Source: Mycolicibacterium pulveris (GTDB lineage: Bacteria; Actinomycetota; Actinomycetes; Mycobacteriales; Mycobacteriaceae). From it: a stretch of 64,000 nucleotides of DNA. The notes beneath the pieces are model-generated. The model saw only the letters and a program-made list of their open reading frames with translations. It did not search any database and was not told the DNA's origin. The translations under genes were made by a program, and so were the position numbers. Positions 33,582 through 41,777 of the stretch are shown here, piece after piece; positions within the stretch are counted from its first letter, which is position 1, and every line of letters starts with the position of its first letter. Location of the stretch: the NCBI RefSeq assembly GCF_010725725.1, contig NZ_AP022599.1:1364001-1428000 (forward strand), written 5' to 3'.

Positions 33582-34055
33582 ATGTCCGCTGATCTGGAAA
33601 ACCCCGAATTGCGCGAGCCCTGGTGGTTGCCCGCCGGCGACACCGACGCCGATTGGCTGGGGTGGGTCAACGTGCTGCCGTTCTGCCGCGATCTCGGGTT
33701 GCGGTGCGAAGAGTTCACCCGAGAGGTCGCCGTGTTTCGAATGGCCCGGCCGGCGTTGACGCCCAACCCGAACGGCGCCGTCAACGGCGGCATCGTCGTT
33801 GCGGCGGCGGACCAGGTCATGGGCGCGATGGCCATGCGGGTCAGCGAACCCGGCCAGCTGCCCGCGACGGGTTCGCTACACATCCAATACCACCGGCCCG
33901 CGCTGGCCCCGCTGCTGTTCCGTGCCACCCCACTCGGCGGTGGCAGACGGATGAAATTCATCGAGGTCGTCGTCGAGGACGCCGACGGCAACCGGTGCGC
34001 GACAAGCCAGGGCACGATGGTGGCCGGGGGCTCCTCGGCTGTCCGGCTGACGTGA
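33582..34055 (+). CDS. Hotdog-fold (PaaI-type) acyl-CoA thioesterase
   Basis: 157 aa from an ATG. The hotdog pattern is visible: NPNGAVNGGIVVAAADQVMGAMAM forms the central helix, followed by beta strands GSLHIQYHRPA, LLFRATPLGGGRRMKFIEVVVED and ATSQGTMV. The NGG segment corresponds to the active-site loop of PaaI-like thioesterases. It would release an acid or recycle CoA. It starts the plus-strand run to 37652. Confidence 0.85.
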   Translation: MSADLENPELREPWWLPAGDTDADWLGWVNVLPFCRDLGLRCEEFTREVAVFRMARPALTPNPNGAVNGGIVVAAADQVMGAMAMRVSEPGQLPATGSLHIQYHRPALAPLLFRATPLGGGRRMKFIEVVVEDADGNRCATSQGTMVAGGSSAVRLT

Positions 34056-34075
34056 ACTGATTGCCCAAGGATTAG

Positions 34076-34092
34076 TGAGACGCTAATGTTCT
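34076..34092 (+). promoter_or_regulatory. 17-bp operator-like site, degenerate
   Basis: TGAGACGCTAATGTTCT: the left half fits the consensus, the right half does not (TTCT for CTCA). ATTAG precedes it as a weak -10. It lies 35 nt before the SnoaL-like gene. Included because of position and left-half identity; it is the weakest of the eleven sites. Confidence 0.4.
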
Positions 34093-34127
34093 AAAATCGC
34101 TTCCCCCGAGAACACGAGGTGTCTTTC

Positions 34128-34553
34128 ATGACCGATTCCGCCGTACCCCCACGCCAGCTCGTCACCGAGTTCTACAACGCCATCTCGGCCGCCGACACCG
34201 CGACGATCGAGCGCACCATCGAGAGCCGGTTCGCCCAAGATGCCGCGGTCGAGTGGCCGCCGTCGCTTCCGCACGGCGGTCGGATCGAGGGCGCCCGACG
34301 GGTGCGTGCCGTCTTCACGGCTTCGGCGAACCCCGACGCCCCGGCAGGCGCCAAGAACTTACGCCTGGTCAACGCCATTGGTGACGGCGACGAGGTGGTC
34401 GCCTGGATCACCTTCGACTGGCTACAGCCGGGAAGCACTGCCCCCGTGCCGAATCAGGCCCTGGAACTGTGGCGGTTCGCCGACGGGCAGGTGCAGGAGA
34501 TCCGGGCGTTCTACTGGGACAGCGACGCGATCAAGACACCACAACCCGCCTGA
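34128..34553 (+). CDS. SnoaL/NTF2-like fold protein
   Basis: 141 aa from the ATG at 34128; GAGGTG sits 5 nt upstream, so the GTG at 34119 is probably part of the ribosome-binding site. Shape: an initial helix RQLVTEFYNAISAADTATI, a central HGGRIEGARRVRAVFTA, and beta strands ending AWITFDWLQPGS and ALELWRFADGQVQEIRAFYWD. This is the cone-shaped NTF2 fold used by polyketide cyclases, isomerases and hydrolases. No catalytic pair could be assigned. Confidence 0.82.
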   Translation: MTDSAVPPRQLVTEFYNAISAADTATIERTIESRFAQDAAVEWPPSLPHGGRIEGARRVRAVFTASANPDAPAGAKNLRLVNAIGDGDEVVAWITFDWLQPGSTAPVPNQALELWRFADGQVQEIRAFYWDSDAIKTPQPA

Positions 34554-34583
34554 CCCGGGCGCTGAGCAGGCCAGAGGAGAACC

Positions 34584-35774
34584 ATGACACGACAAGCGGT
34601 CATCATCGACGCCGTCCGCTCCCCGATGGGAAAGGGCAAGGCGGCCAGGGACGGTAGGCCCGGTGGAGCGCTCTCCGGTGTCCATCCGGTGGAGTTGCTC
34701 GGGCAGGTGATCGCCGCCCTGGTCGAGCGCACCGGAATCGACCCGGCGACCGTCGACGATGTCGTCGCCGGCTGCGTCAGCCAGGTCGGCGAACAGTCCG
34801 GCCCCGTCGGCCGGTGGGCCTGGTTGGCGGCCGGGCTGCCCGAGACCGTGCCGTCAGTGGCCGTGCACCGCGCCTGCGGCTCCAGCCAGCAGGCGGCCGA
34901 CTTCGCCGCCCAGTCGGTCATCGCCGGTGCCTGCGACATCGTGATCGCCGCCGGTGTGGAGTCGATGAGCCGCATCCCGATGTTCACCGCCCGAATCGGG
35001 CAGGACCCGCACGGCCCCTCCGTGCGGGAGCGGTACACGCCCGGTCTTGTCCCGCAGGGTGTTTCGGCCGAACTCATCGCCGCACGGTGGAAGCTGAACC
35101 GCGAGGCGCTCGACGAGTTCTCGACCCGCTCCCACCGCAACGCCGCGGCAGCCGATTTCAGCGCCGAGATCGTCGAGATCAAGACCCCCGACGGCGTCGT
35201 GAGCCGCGACGAAACCATCCGGCCCGCAACCACCGTCGAAGGTCTGGGGCAGTTGAAGCCGTCGTTCTACTCGGAGGAGATGGCGGCGCGGTTCCCGGAG
35301 ATCACCGAATGGTCGATCACCGCGGGCAATTCGTCACAGCTGGCCGACGGTGCGGCCGCCGTATTGATCATGGGCGATGACACCGCGGAACGTCTCGGCC
35401 TGCTGCCGCGGGCCCGGTTCCATGGATTCGGACTGGCCGGGGACGACCCGCTGACCATGCTGACCGGTCCGCTGCCGGCAACCGAGAAGGTGCTGCGCCG
35501 TACCGGTTTGACCATCGACCAGATCGATCATTACGAGATCAACGAGGCGTTCGCACCGGTACCGATGGCATGGGCACAACACTTCGGCGCCGACCCGGAC
35601 AAGCTCAATCCGCGCGGTGGGGCGATCGCGCTCGGCCATCCCCTCGGCGCGTCGGGGGCCCGGCTGCTCACGACGATGCTCTACGCGCTCGAGAGCTCCG
35701 GCGGACGGTACGGGCTGCAGTCGATGTGCGAGGCAGGTGGAATGGCGAATGCCACTGTGATCGAACGACTGTGA
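34584..35774 (+). CDS. Thiolase (acetyl-CoA acyltransferase-like)
   Basis: 396 aa. The active-site Cys is in VHRACGSSQQAADF, near residue 97. Later motifs: NGNSSQLADGA-like AGNSSQLADGAAAVL, NEAFAPVPMAW, GGAIALGHPLGASGARL and the C-terminal SMCEAGGMANAT with the second Cys. These are the standard thiolase residues for cleaving 3-oxoacyl-CoA. The downstream dehydrogenase overlaps its stop (GTGA), consistent with one degradative operon. Confidence 0.93.
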   Translation: MTRQAVIIDAVRSPMGKGKAARDGRPGGALSGVHPVELLGQVIAALVERTGIDPATVDDVVAGCVSQVGEQSGPVGRWAWLAAGLPETVPSVAVHRACGSSQQAADFAAQSVIAGACDIVIAAGVESMSRIPMFTARIGQDPHGPSVRERYTPGLVPQGVSAELIAARWKLNREALDEFSTRSHRNAAAADFSAEIVEIKTPDGVVSRDETIRPATTVEGLGQLKPSFYSEEMAARFPEITEWSITAGNSSQLADGAAAVLIMGDDTAERLGLLPRARFHGFGLAGDDPLTMLTGPLPATEKVLRRTGLTIDQIDHYEINEAFAPVPMAWAQHFGADPDKLNPRGGAIALGHPLGASGARLLTTMLYALESSGGRYGLQSMCEAGGMANATVIERL

Positions 35775-36808
35775 CGGTACTTGCGAGGCGATCCGACCGC
35801 ACACCCGACCATCGGGCATTCCGAGACAGCGTTCGTCGTTTCATCGCCGGAAACGTCGCCGCCGACCTCGACGGCTGGCGCCGCGACGGTGCAGTCGCCC
35901 GCTCGGTGTTCGCCGAAGCCGGGGCGCACGGTTTTCTCGGCACGTACGTTCCCGAGGATTTCGGCGGGGGCGAGGCCGGCGACTACACGTTCCTCGCGGC
36001 CCTGGTCGAGGAGACCGTCGACGCGGGATCGATAGGCCTGGCGCTGCTGTGGGCGCTGCACGCCGGGGTAGTGATCTCGCAGGTGCTCGAGCACGGCACA
36101 CCGGAGATCCACCAGCAACTGCTGCCACCCCTGGTGGCCGGCGACACCATCGCCGTCGCAGCCCGTGTCGACGACGAACACGCGGTGCCCGGTGCCCAGC
36201 TGGCCGACCTCGTGCTGATGCTCGGCGTCGACCGGGTGGGCGTGGTGGCGGTGACCCCTCCCACGACACCGGCGCTTGCCGGGCTGGCCGCGCCCGAAGC
36301 GGGCTGCGCGGACCTGACGATCGGCTCGTCGGCCGCGCGCTCCGGCATCCCGTTGCCGGTGCCGCCCGAAACCGTCCAACGCGATGTGGACCTGTGGATC
36401 GCGGTCATTGCGGTTGCCGCGGCGCGGCGGTCCACCGAGCTGGCGATCGAGTATGCACAGAATCGTCGGGTGTTCGGCACCCCGTTGTCGGAGTTCGAGA
36501 ACACGCAGATGCGCCTGGCCGAAGTTGCTGCCGAACTGCTCTCGGCCACAACCTATGTCGACCATTGCCTGGACGCCCGTTCGAATTCGGCGCTTGGCTG
36601 CACCGAGGCCGCCGCGGCGCGGGAGATCTCGGTGCGGCTGGCCCGTCGCGCCGCCGATCAAAGCCTGCAACTGCACGGCGGGTACGGATACATGCGGGAA
36701 TACCCGATCGCCCGGGCGTTCGCCGACATCCGATTTCTGTCCACCACGGCACAACGGTTCTCCGATCCGCGTCGTGTGGTGGCGGCCGGTCTGTTCAGCG
36801 GCCGGTAA
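35771..36808 (+). CDS. Acyl-CoA dehydrogenase
   Basis: 345 aa from the GTG in the GTGA overlap with the thiolase stop. Motifs: YVPEDFGGGEAGD, a C-terminal LHGGYGYMREYPIARAF and DIRFLSTTAQRFSDPR. The middle domain lacks the usual EPxAGS loop (VAARVDDEHAVPG occupies that place), so flavin or substrate binding may be altered. It is a single gene rather than a pair. It may serve as the last oxidation step of the 34584 operon or pair with another dehydrogenase. Confidence 0.87.
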   Translation: MTVLARRSDRTPDHRAFRDSVRRFIAGNVAADLDGWRRDGAVARSVFAEAGAHGFLGTYVPEDFGGGEAGDYTFLAALVEETVDAGSIGLALLWALHAGVVISQVLEHGTPEIHQQLLPPLVAGDTIAVAARVDDEHAVPGAQLADLVLMLGVDRVGVVAVTPPTTPALAGLAAPEAGCADLTIGSSAARSGIPLPVPPETVQRDVDLWIAVIAVAAARRSTELAIEYAQNRRVFGTPLSEFENTQMRLAEVAAELLSATTYVDHCLDARSNSALGCTEAAAAREISVRLARRAADQSLQLHGGYGYMREYPIARAFADIRFLSTTAQRFSDPRRVVAAGLFSGR

Positions 36809-36851
36809 ACAGGCGCACTTATCATCAATTTGAACGGAGGTGCCACGGCGA

Positions 36852-37652
36852 ATGGCCATGATCAACGTGGAAGATCAAGTGCGCGTGCATGTTCAGGATC
36901 TCGGGTCTGGCCCAGCCGTGGTGTTCATCTCGGGCTTCGGACTCGATCACCAACTGTGGGACCGCCAGGTCCGTGTGCTGACCGACGCCGGGTTCCGCAC
37001 GATCTGCATCACCCAGCGCGGCCACGGACACTCCGACCACCCGCTACACGGCTACGACATCGACCGACTCACCGCGGACGTGCTGGGCGTGCTGAAGACC
37101 CTCGGCGTCGAATCGACCGCGATCGCGGGTCATTCCTTCGGCGGGCAGGTCGCCTTCCACACCGCGGCGTTGGCACCGCAGCTCGTGTCCCGGCTGGTGC
37201 TCGTCGGGTCCAACGCCGTCCGGGCCAGCCGCAGTGCCGAGTTTCCGTTCGGTGCACCACCAGAGGACACCGTCCCCCAGATGGTCAAGGCCGAAGAGAC
37301 CGACCGGATCGCGGCCCGATATCGGCTGATCCAGGACAACTTCGCCACCGAGCCCGACCCCCGCGTGGTCGACTGGCTGATGTCGACCTGGATGCGGATG
37401 CCGAGTTGGTCGGCGATCGCCTGCTACCACACGCTGCTGCGCACCGATTTGATCGCCGAGATCCCGCTTGTCCGCCAGCCGGTGTTGCAGATCAACGGCA
37501 CGGCGGACCGGGTGCATTCGGCCAGGGGTTCGCACTGGCTTCAGTCGAAGTTGTCGGACTCGACGATCGTGGAGCTCGACTGCGGCCACTTCCCGATGCT
37601 GGAGTCGCCGGACGAGTTCGACAAGACGCTCGCCGCTTTCCTAACCGGTTGA
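36852..37652 (+). CDS. Alpha/beta-hydrolase fold protein
   Basis: 266 aa from the ATG at 36852, with CGGAGG about 10 nt upstream; a GTG at 36840 lies within that ribosome-binding site. Oxyanion segment FISGFGLDHQLWDRQ; nucleophile elbow AGHSFGGQVAFH (Ser about residue 94); acid NGTADRVHSARG; and His ELDCGHFPMLESP near the C-terminus. A complete Ser-Asp-His triad is therefore likely. It probably hydrolyses an ester, lactone or C-C bond; with the Baeyer-Villiger-type monooxygenase at 43338 in the regulon, a lactone or ester hydrolase is attractive. Confidence 0.87.
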   Translation: MAMINVEDQVRVHVQDLGSGPAVVFISGFGLDHQLWDRQVRVLTDAGFRTICITQRGHGHSDHPLHGYDIDRLTADVLGVLKTLGVESTAIAGHSFGGQVAFHTAALAPQLVSRLVLVGSNAVRASRSAEFPFGAPPEDTVPQMVKAEETDRIAARYRLIQDNFATEPDPRVVDWLMSTWMRMPSWSAIACYHTLLRTDLIAEIPLVRQPVLQINGTADRVHSARGSHWLQSKLSDSTIVELDCGHFPMLESPDEFDKTLAAFLTG

Positions 37653-37660
37653 GGCCGGTT
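37643..37660. terminator. Short hairpin between convergent genes
   Basis: AACCGG and CCGGTT (6-bp arms, 6-nt loop) span the stop of the hydrolase and the gap to the convergent dehydrogenase stop at 37664. There is no T-run, so termination is only a suggestion. Confidence 0.3.
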
Positions 37661-37663
37661 GGC

Positions 37664-38812
37664 TCAGATGCCCAGATCTTGGCCGATGATCACCTTCATG
37701 ATCTCGCTGGAACCACCGTAGATCCGGCTGACTCGGCCGTCCAGAAAGGCATTCCCCAGCGCGGACTCGCTGTCCCATACCCGGGCCGGATCCCACAACC
37801 CCAGGCACCGGTCGACGACGCGGCCCTGCATCTCGGTGCAGTACAACTTCGCCACCGCCGCGTCACGACCGGTCAGCCGATCAGCGACCAGGGCGGTCAC
37901 ACTTTGGTCGACGAGCGCCTGACCGGCCGCCACCTCGGCAGCGCTCTGCGCCAATGTGAACTTCGCCTCTTGCCCGACACCACCGCGAGATCCACGCTCC
38001 CGCAGCATCTCTGCGGTCCACGTCACCGCCGCTGCGGCCGCAGCCTGGGAGTTGACCGCGATCGACAACCTCTCCTGGGCCAGATTCGACGTCAGATAGG
38101 CGAACCCCTCGTTCTCGCGGCCGAGCAGATTCTGCACCGGTACCGCCATGTCGGTGAACGACATCTCGGCGAGGTCCTGGGCCTTGAGACCGAGCTTGTC
38201 GAGCTTCCGGCCGCGTTCGAACCCCGGGGTGGAGGTATCGACCAACAGCAGGCTGATACCCCGTCGGCCGGCCTGCGGATCGGTCTTGACCGCGAGGATC
38301 ACCAGATCGGCCGCCGCGCCGTTCGAGATGAACGTCTTGGCCCCGTTGACCACGTAGTGATCGCCTCTGCGCTCAGCCCGGGTGGCCATCGCCTTGAGGT
38401 CCGAACCCGCCCCCGGCTCCGAGAGCCCGAGCGCGACGACCGCGTCCCCGGAGGTCAGCTTGGGCAACCAGGTCTGCTGCTGTTCGGCCGAACCGTGATG
38501 GAGCAGATACGGCACACCGATGTCGGTGTGCACGCGCAGCCCGCCGATGGCCATCCCGAGCGCCTGGATCTCTTCGGTGACGACCACGCTGTGCCGGAAG
38601 TCTGATCCCGGGAGCCCGCCGTACTGCTGGGGGACTCCGATGCCGAGGATGCCGAGCTCCGCCGCCCCCTTCCAGAACCGCCGTGAAGGGCGGCCGTCGT
38701 TGACCCAGTCGGCGTATTCCGGTCGTACCTCGCGGACCAGGAATTCGCGGACTGCGAGGCGAAACCGGTGCTGGTCATCGGTGAAGATCGGACGCTCGGT
38801 CTCCGTGGTCAT
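37664..38812 (-). CDS. Acyl-CoA dehydrogenase
   Basis: 382 aa. Motifs: GVPQQYGGLPGSDF, ALGLSEPGAGSDLKAMATRA, NGAKTFISNGAAADL, and the C-terminal GRVSRIYGGSSEIMKVIIG. The residue corresponding to the Glu of YEGT is Gly in IYGG. It is divergent from the dehydrogenase at 39021; the 208-bp gap carries the plus-strand promoter/operator at 38912. A promoter for this gene is not evident. Confidence 0.91.
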   Translation of the reverse strand: MTTETERPIFTDDQHRFRLAVREFLVREVRPEYADWVNDGRPSRRFWKGAAELGILGIGVPQQYGGLPGSDFRHSVVVTEEIQALGMAIGGLRVHTDIGVPYLLHHGSAEQQQTWLPKLTSGDAVVALGLSEPGAGSDLKAMATRAERRGDHYVVNGAKTFISNGAAADLVILAVKTDPQAGRRGISLLLVDTSTPGFERGRKLDKLGLKAQDLAEMSFTDMAVPVQNLLGRENEGFAYLTSNLAQERLSIAVNSQAAAAAAVTWTAEMLRERGSRGGVGQEAKFTLAQSAAEVAAGQALVDQSVTALVADRLTGRDAAVAKLYCTEMQGRVVDRCLGLWDPARVWDSESALGNAFLDGRVSRIYGGSSEIMKVIIGQDLGI

Positions 38813-38911
38813 CGCGGCGGATCCTTTCTGCGCGAGCCGGAGCGGAACTCGTCACTGTGCTCGACAACGATCGCTTACGGCCGATGGATTCGCAGCCCCG
38901 ACGGCACGCGA

Positions 38912-38958
38912 TTGACCATGCCGGCCCTGGGGCCTACTATTTGAGACACTATAGCTCA
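38912..38958 (+). promoter_or_regulatory. Promoter and 17-bp operator of dehydrogenase 39021
   Basis: TTGACC (38912-38917), 17 nt, TACTAT (38935-38940), 1 nt, then TGAGACACTATAGCTCA (38942-38958) with perfect 4-bp arms. It is one of the cleanest examples of the regulon layout. Confidence 0.75.
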
Positions 38959-39020
38959 TAAATTGACTGCCGACCACGATGGTTTCGCAACTCTGCGATT
39001 CATCGTTCTCAGGAGGGCCC

Positions 39021-40178
39021 GTGGAAGCGTTGTCGCTGCCCCAGGAGCAACGTGAATTCGGCGCGGCGGTAAGCGAATTCGGCCGCCGAGAGTGTGGGAC
39101 TCGGGAACAGCGCGACGCGTTGACCCACCACGGGGCCGAGCAGCATCACGCCGGGGTGTACCAGAAGCTCGCCGATCTGGGCTATCTCGGCGTATCCATT
39201 CCCGAGGAGTACGGGGGTAGCGGCGGCGGTCTCACCGAGCAGGTCATCTTGTTCGAGGAGCTATGGCGCGCCTTGGTGCCCGTCCACGGCGCGGGCACCT
39301 CCCACACCGTGGCCGGCATCTACAAGAGGTTCGCCGGCGAGGAGCAGAAGAAGTCGGCCCTCGGTGCGATCTGCGCGGGCAAGGTCATGTCGATCAGCAT
39401 CTCTGAACCCGGCGCCGGCTCGGACGCCGCGGCGATCAGCTGTCGAGCCGACAAGGTCGACGGCGGCTGGCGCATCAACGGCCAGAAGACCTGGTGCTCC
39501 GACGCGCAGTTCGCCACCGCCATCCTGGTGGTGGTGCGCACCTCGCGGGGAACCCGCCCGCACGACGGCCTGACCCTGCTCGAGGTGCCCGCCGACGCCG
39601 CGGGCTTGCGCATCAGCCCGATAGCCACCTTGGGCGGTAGCGAGGTCAACGATCTGTATTTCACCGATGTGTTCGTGCCCGAATCGGCGGTCGTCGGCGT
39701 CGAGGGCGGCGGCTGGAAGCAGATCATGGCCGGCCTCAACGGTGAGCGGTTGGTGTGCGCCGCACAAGGCCTCGGAATGGCGCAGCGGGCCTTCGACGAT
39801 CTCCTGGCTTACGTCACCGAACGGCAGCAGTTCGGCGCCCCGATCGGGTCATTTCAAGCCATACGGCACCGGATTGCCGATCTTGCGATCGAGATCGAGG
39901 CGGCCAAGGCGCTCACCTACGCCACGGTTCATCACATCGAGAACGAAATCGGCTCACCCGAGGAATGGGTGCGCGCAACCTCGATGTCGAAGGTCAAGGT
40001 CACCGAGACCGCCAAGCGCGTGGCGCTGGAAGGAGTGCAGATGATGGGCGGGTACGGCTACTCCTGCGAGTTCGACATGGAACGTCACCTGCGAATGAGC
40101 ATCGCCCCCACTATCTACGCGGGCACCAACGAGATTCAGCGCGACATCATCTCCTCGACGTACGGTTTGCGAAAGTGA
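39021..40178 (+). CDS. Acyl-CoA dehydrogenase
   Basis: 385 aa from the GTG at 39021, chosen for AGGAGG 7 nt upstream over an ATG at 38979. Motifs: IPEEYGGSGGGLTE, SISEPGAGSDAAA, NGQKTWCSDAQF, MMGGYGYSCEFDME and IYAGTNEIQRDI. Very similar to 3843 over its whole length, so the window holds two close copies under different control. The YEGT Glu position is Ala. The P450 operon starts 151 nt downstream. Confidence 0.92.
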   Translation: MEALSLPQEQREFGAAVSEFGRRECGTREQRDALTHHGAEQHHAGVYQKLADLGYLGVSIPEEYGGSGGGLTEQVILFEELWRALVPVHGAGTSHTVAGIYKRFAGEEQKKSALGAICAGKVMSISISEPGAGSDAAAISCRADKVDGGWRINGQKTWCSDAQFATAILVVVRTSRGTRPHDGLTLLEVPADAAGLRISPIATLGGSEVNDLYFTDVFVPESAVVGVEGGGWKQIMAGLNGERLVCAAQGLGMAQRAFDDLLAYVTERQQFGAPIGSFQAIRHRIADLAIEIEAAKALTYATVHHIENEIGSPEEWVRATSMSKVKVTETAKRVALEGVQMMGGYGYSCEFDMERHLRMSIAPTIYAGTNEIQRDIISSTYGLRK

Positions 40179-40204
40179 AAGCGATCCTTGCGCCGGTGTG
40201 ATAC

Positions 40205-40251
40205 TTGACACTGCATATTCACAGATTTCATAATTGAGACTGGATGTTTCA
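40205..40251 (+). promoter_or_regulatory. Promoter and 17-bp operator of the P450 operon
   Basis: TTGACA (40205-40210), 18 nt, CATAAT (40229-40234), directly followed by TGAGACTGGATGTTTCA (40235-40251). The right arm has one mismatch (TTCA). The -10 and the operator touch, so a bound repressor would cover the start site. Confidence 0.75.
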
Positions 40252-40329
40252 TATATATTCCATACGGCGTTCACAAGGTCCCGTGCCGGCAACCGCCAGG
40301 TCAGCGCCACCTTCCGGTGAGGAGCAAAG

Positions 40330-41574
40330 ATGACTGTCACACAACCCGAGATTCGCGTACTCGACGCGGAGACGTATGCCAACGGTGATCCGGCCACCTT
40401 CGGCCTGCCGCTGGACCAGTACGCGTGGTTGCGCGACAACGAACCCTGCTATCTGCAGGAGTTCGATGATCCGATGCTCATCGACCGGGCCTGGGTGGTC
40501 AGCCGCAACGCCGACATCTGGGCCGTCGATCGCAACGCCGAGCTGTACTCCACCGCACGGGGCGGCGTGAACATCTGGCGCGTCACGCCGCTGGACGCCG
40601 AGGCAGGCGGTAAACCCGCCATGCTGACGATGGACGGCGCCAAACACCGCGAACAGCGGGGGGTGATGAGCAAGGCCTTCACCCCCGGCATGGTGCGCAA
40701 GCTCGAGGAGAAGTTCCGCGAGTACGCCCGCAAAATCGTCGACGCCGCATTGGAGGAGGGCACGTTCGACTTCGTCACCGGCGTCGGCAACGCCATGCCG
40801 ATGGAGGCACTCGGCGACGTACTGGGCGTGCCAGCCGCCGACCGGCCGAAGTTCTTCGGGTGGGTCGACACCTTCGCCGCGCCGTTCGACACCCGGATCA
40901 CGCCCTCCTTCGAGCACGTCTTCAACGCGATCATGAGCCTCTTCGGCTACGCGGTCGAACTGGGAGATCTCAAGCGGAAGGCGCCGGGCGACGACGTGAT
41001 CACCCAACTGGTTCAGGCCGGCACCGACGTCATCAGCGAGGACGAGCTGATGGGCAACGTCGCCCTGCTGGCCAGCGGGGCCGCCGAATCCACCCGCACC
41101 GCCCTGTCGCACGGCCTGCATGCGCTGATCCGTCACCCCGACCAGATGGCCTGGCTGCGTGAACGCGCCGACGACATCCCCGACACCGCGATCCAGGAAA
41201 TCATCCGCATCGCCACGCCGTTCACGCACCTGGTGCGAACGGCCACCGCCGATCATGAACTGCACGGCAAGGAGATCAAGGAAAACGACAAGGTGCTCAT
41301 GCTGTTCGCGGCGGGCAACTTCGACGAGCGGGCGTTCGACAATCCCAACGAGTTCGACCTGTCCCGCCCCCGCGAGAAGAACCCGCACGTGAGCTTCGGC
41401 CGCGGTCCGCATCAGTGCCTGGGCAAGCACGTCGCCACGCTGGAGATGAAGATCCTGCTCGAGGAACTGCTGCAGCGCACCAGCGATATCAAGCTCGCCG
41501 GTGAGATTCTCTACGTCCGCGACGCGTATTCGCGTGGTGTGTACCAACTTCCGGTGACGATTACGGCGGCGTGA
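40330..41574 (+). CDS. Cytochrome P450
   Basis: 414 aa. I-helix LLASGAAESTRTAL near residue 240-252, ExxR in EIIRIATPF near 290, heme loop FGRGPHQCLGKHV with the ligand Cys near 362. The standard soluble actinobacterial class; it would hydroxylate a lipophilic substrate using electrons from the ferredoxin whose gene overlaps its stop (GTGA). Followed by an aldehyde dehydrogenase, which suggests oxidation of a terminal carbon to alcohol/aldehyde and then acid, entering CoA activation. Confidence 0.94.
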   Translation: MTVTQPEIRVLDAETYANGDPATFGLPLDQYAWLRDNEPCYLQEFDDPMLIDRAWVVSRNADIWAVDRNAELYSTARGGVNIWRVTPLDAEAGGKPAMLTMDGAKHREQRGVMSKAFTPGMVRKLEEKFREYARKIVDAALEEGTFDFVTGVGNAMPMEALGDVLGVPAADRPKFFGWVDTFAAPFDTRITPSFEHVFNAIMSLFGYAVELGDLKRKAPGDDVITQLVQAGTDVISEDELMGNVALLASGAAESTRTALSHGLHALIRHPDQMAWLRERADDIPDTAIQEIIRIATPFTHLVRTATADHELHGKEIKENDKVLMLFAAGNFDERAFDNPNEFDLSRPREKNPHVSFGRGPHQCLGKHVATLEMKILLEELLQRTSDIKLAGEILYVRDAYSRGVYQLPVTITAA

Positions 41575-41774
41575 CGGTCATGCGGGTCATCGTCGACACC
41601 CAACGGTGCGAACTCCACGGCGAGTGCATGGTGGCCGCGCCCGAGGTCTTCACCATCGAGGCTGACGACACCTTCGTCACCGTGCTCAACCCCGAGCCCG
41701 GACAGCACCTGCGCAGCAAGGTGGAGGAAGCCGTGATGATGTGCCCGATGGGTGCGATCAGAATCGAGGACTGA
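41571..41774 (+). CDS. Ferredoxin (single cluster, CxxHxxC type)
   Basis: 67 aa from the GTG overlapping the P450 stop; an ATG at 41580 gives 64 aa. Cluster ligands are RCELHGECMVAAPEVF and, at the C-terminus, MMCPMGAIRI. The second ligand position is His instead of Cys (C-x2-H-x2-C...CP), the variant known for P450-linked mycobacterial ferredoxins with a 3Fe-4S cluster. It would carry electrons to the adjacent P450. Confidence 0.92.
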   Translation: MTVMRVIVDTQRCELHGECMVAAPEVFTIEADDTFVTVLNPEPGQHLRSKVEEAVMMCPMGAIRIED

Positions 41775-41777
41775 AAC

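Noticed and set aside
36830..38605. A 591-codon open frame on the plus strand
   Set aside because: It runs across the hydrolase and antisense to the dehydrogenase at 37664 and has no family resemblance. It is a high-GC shadow frame.
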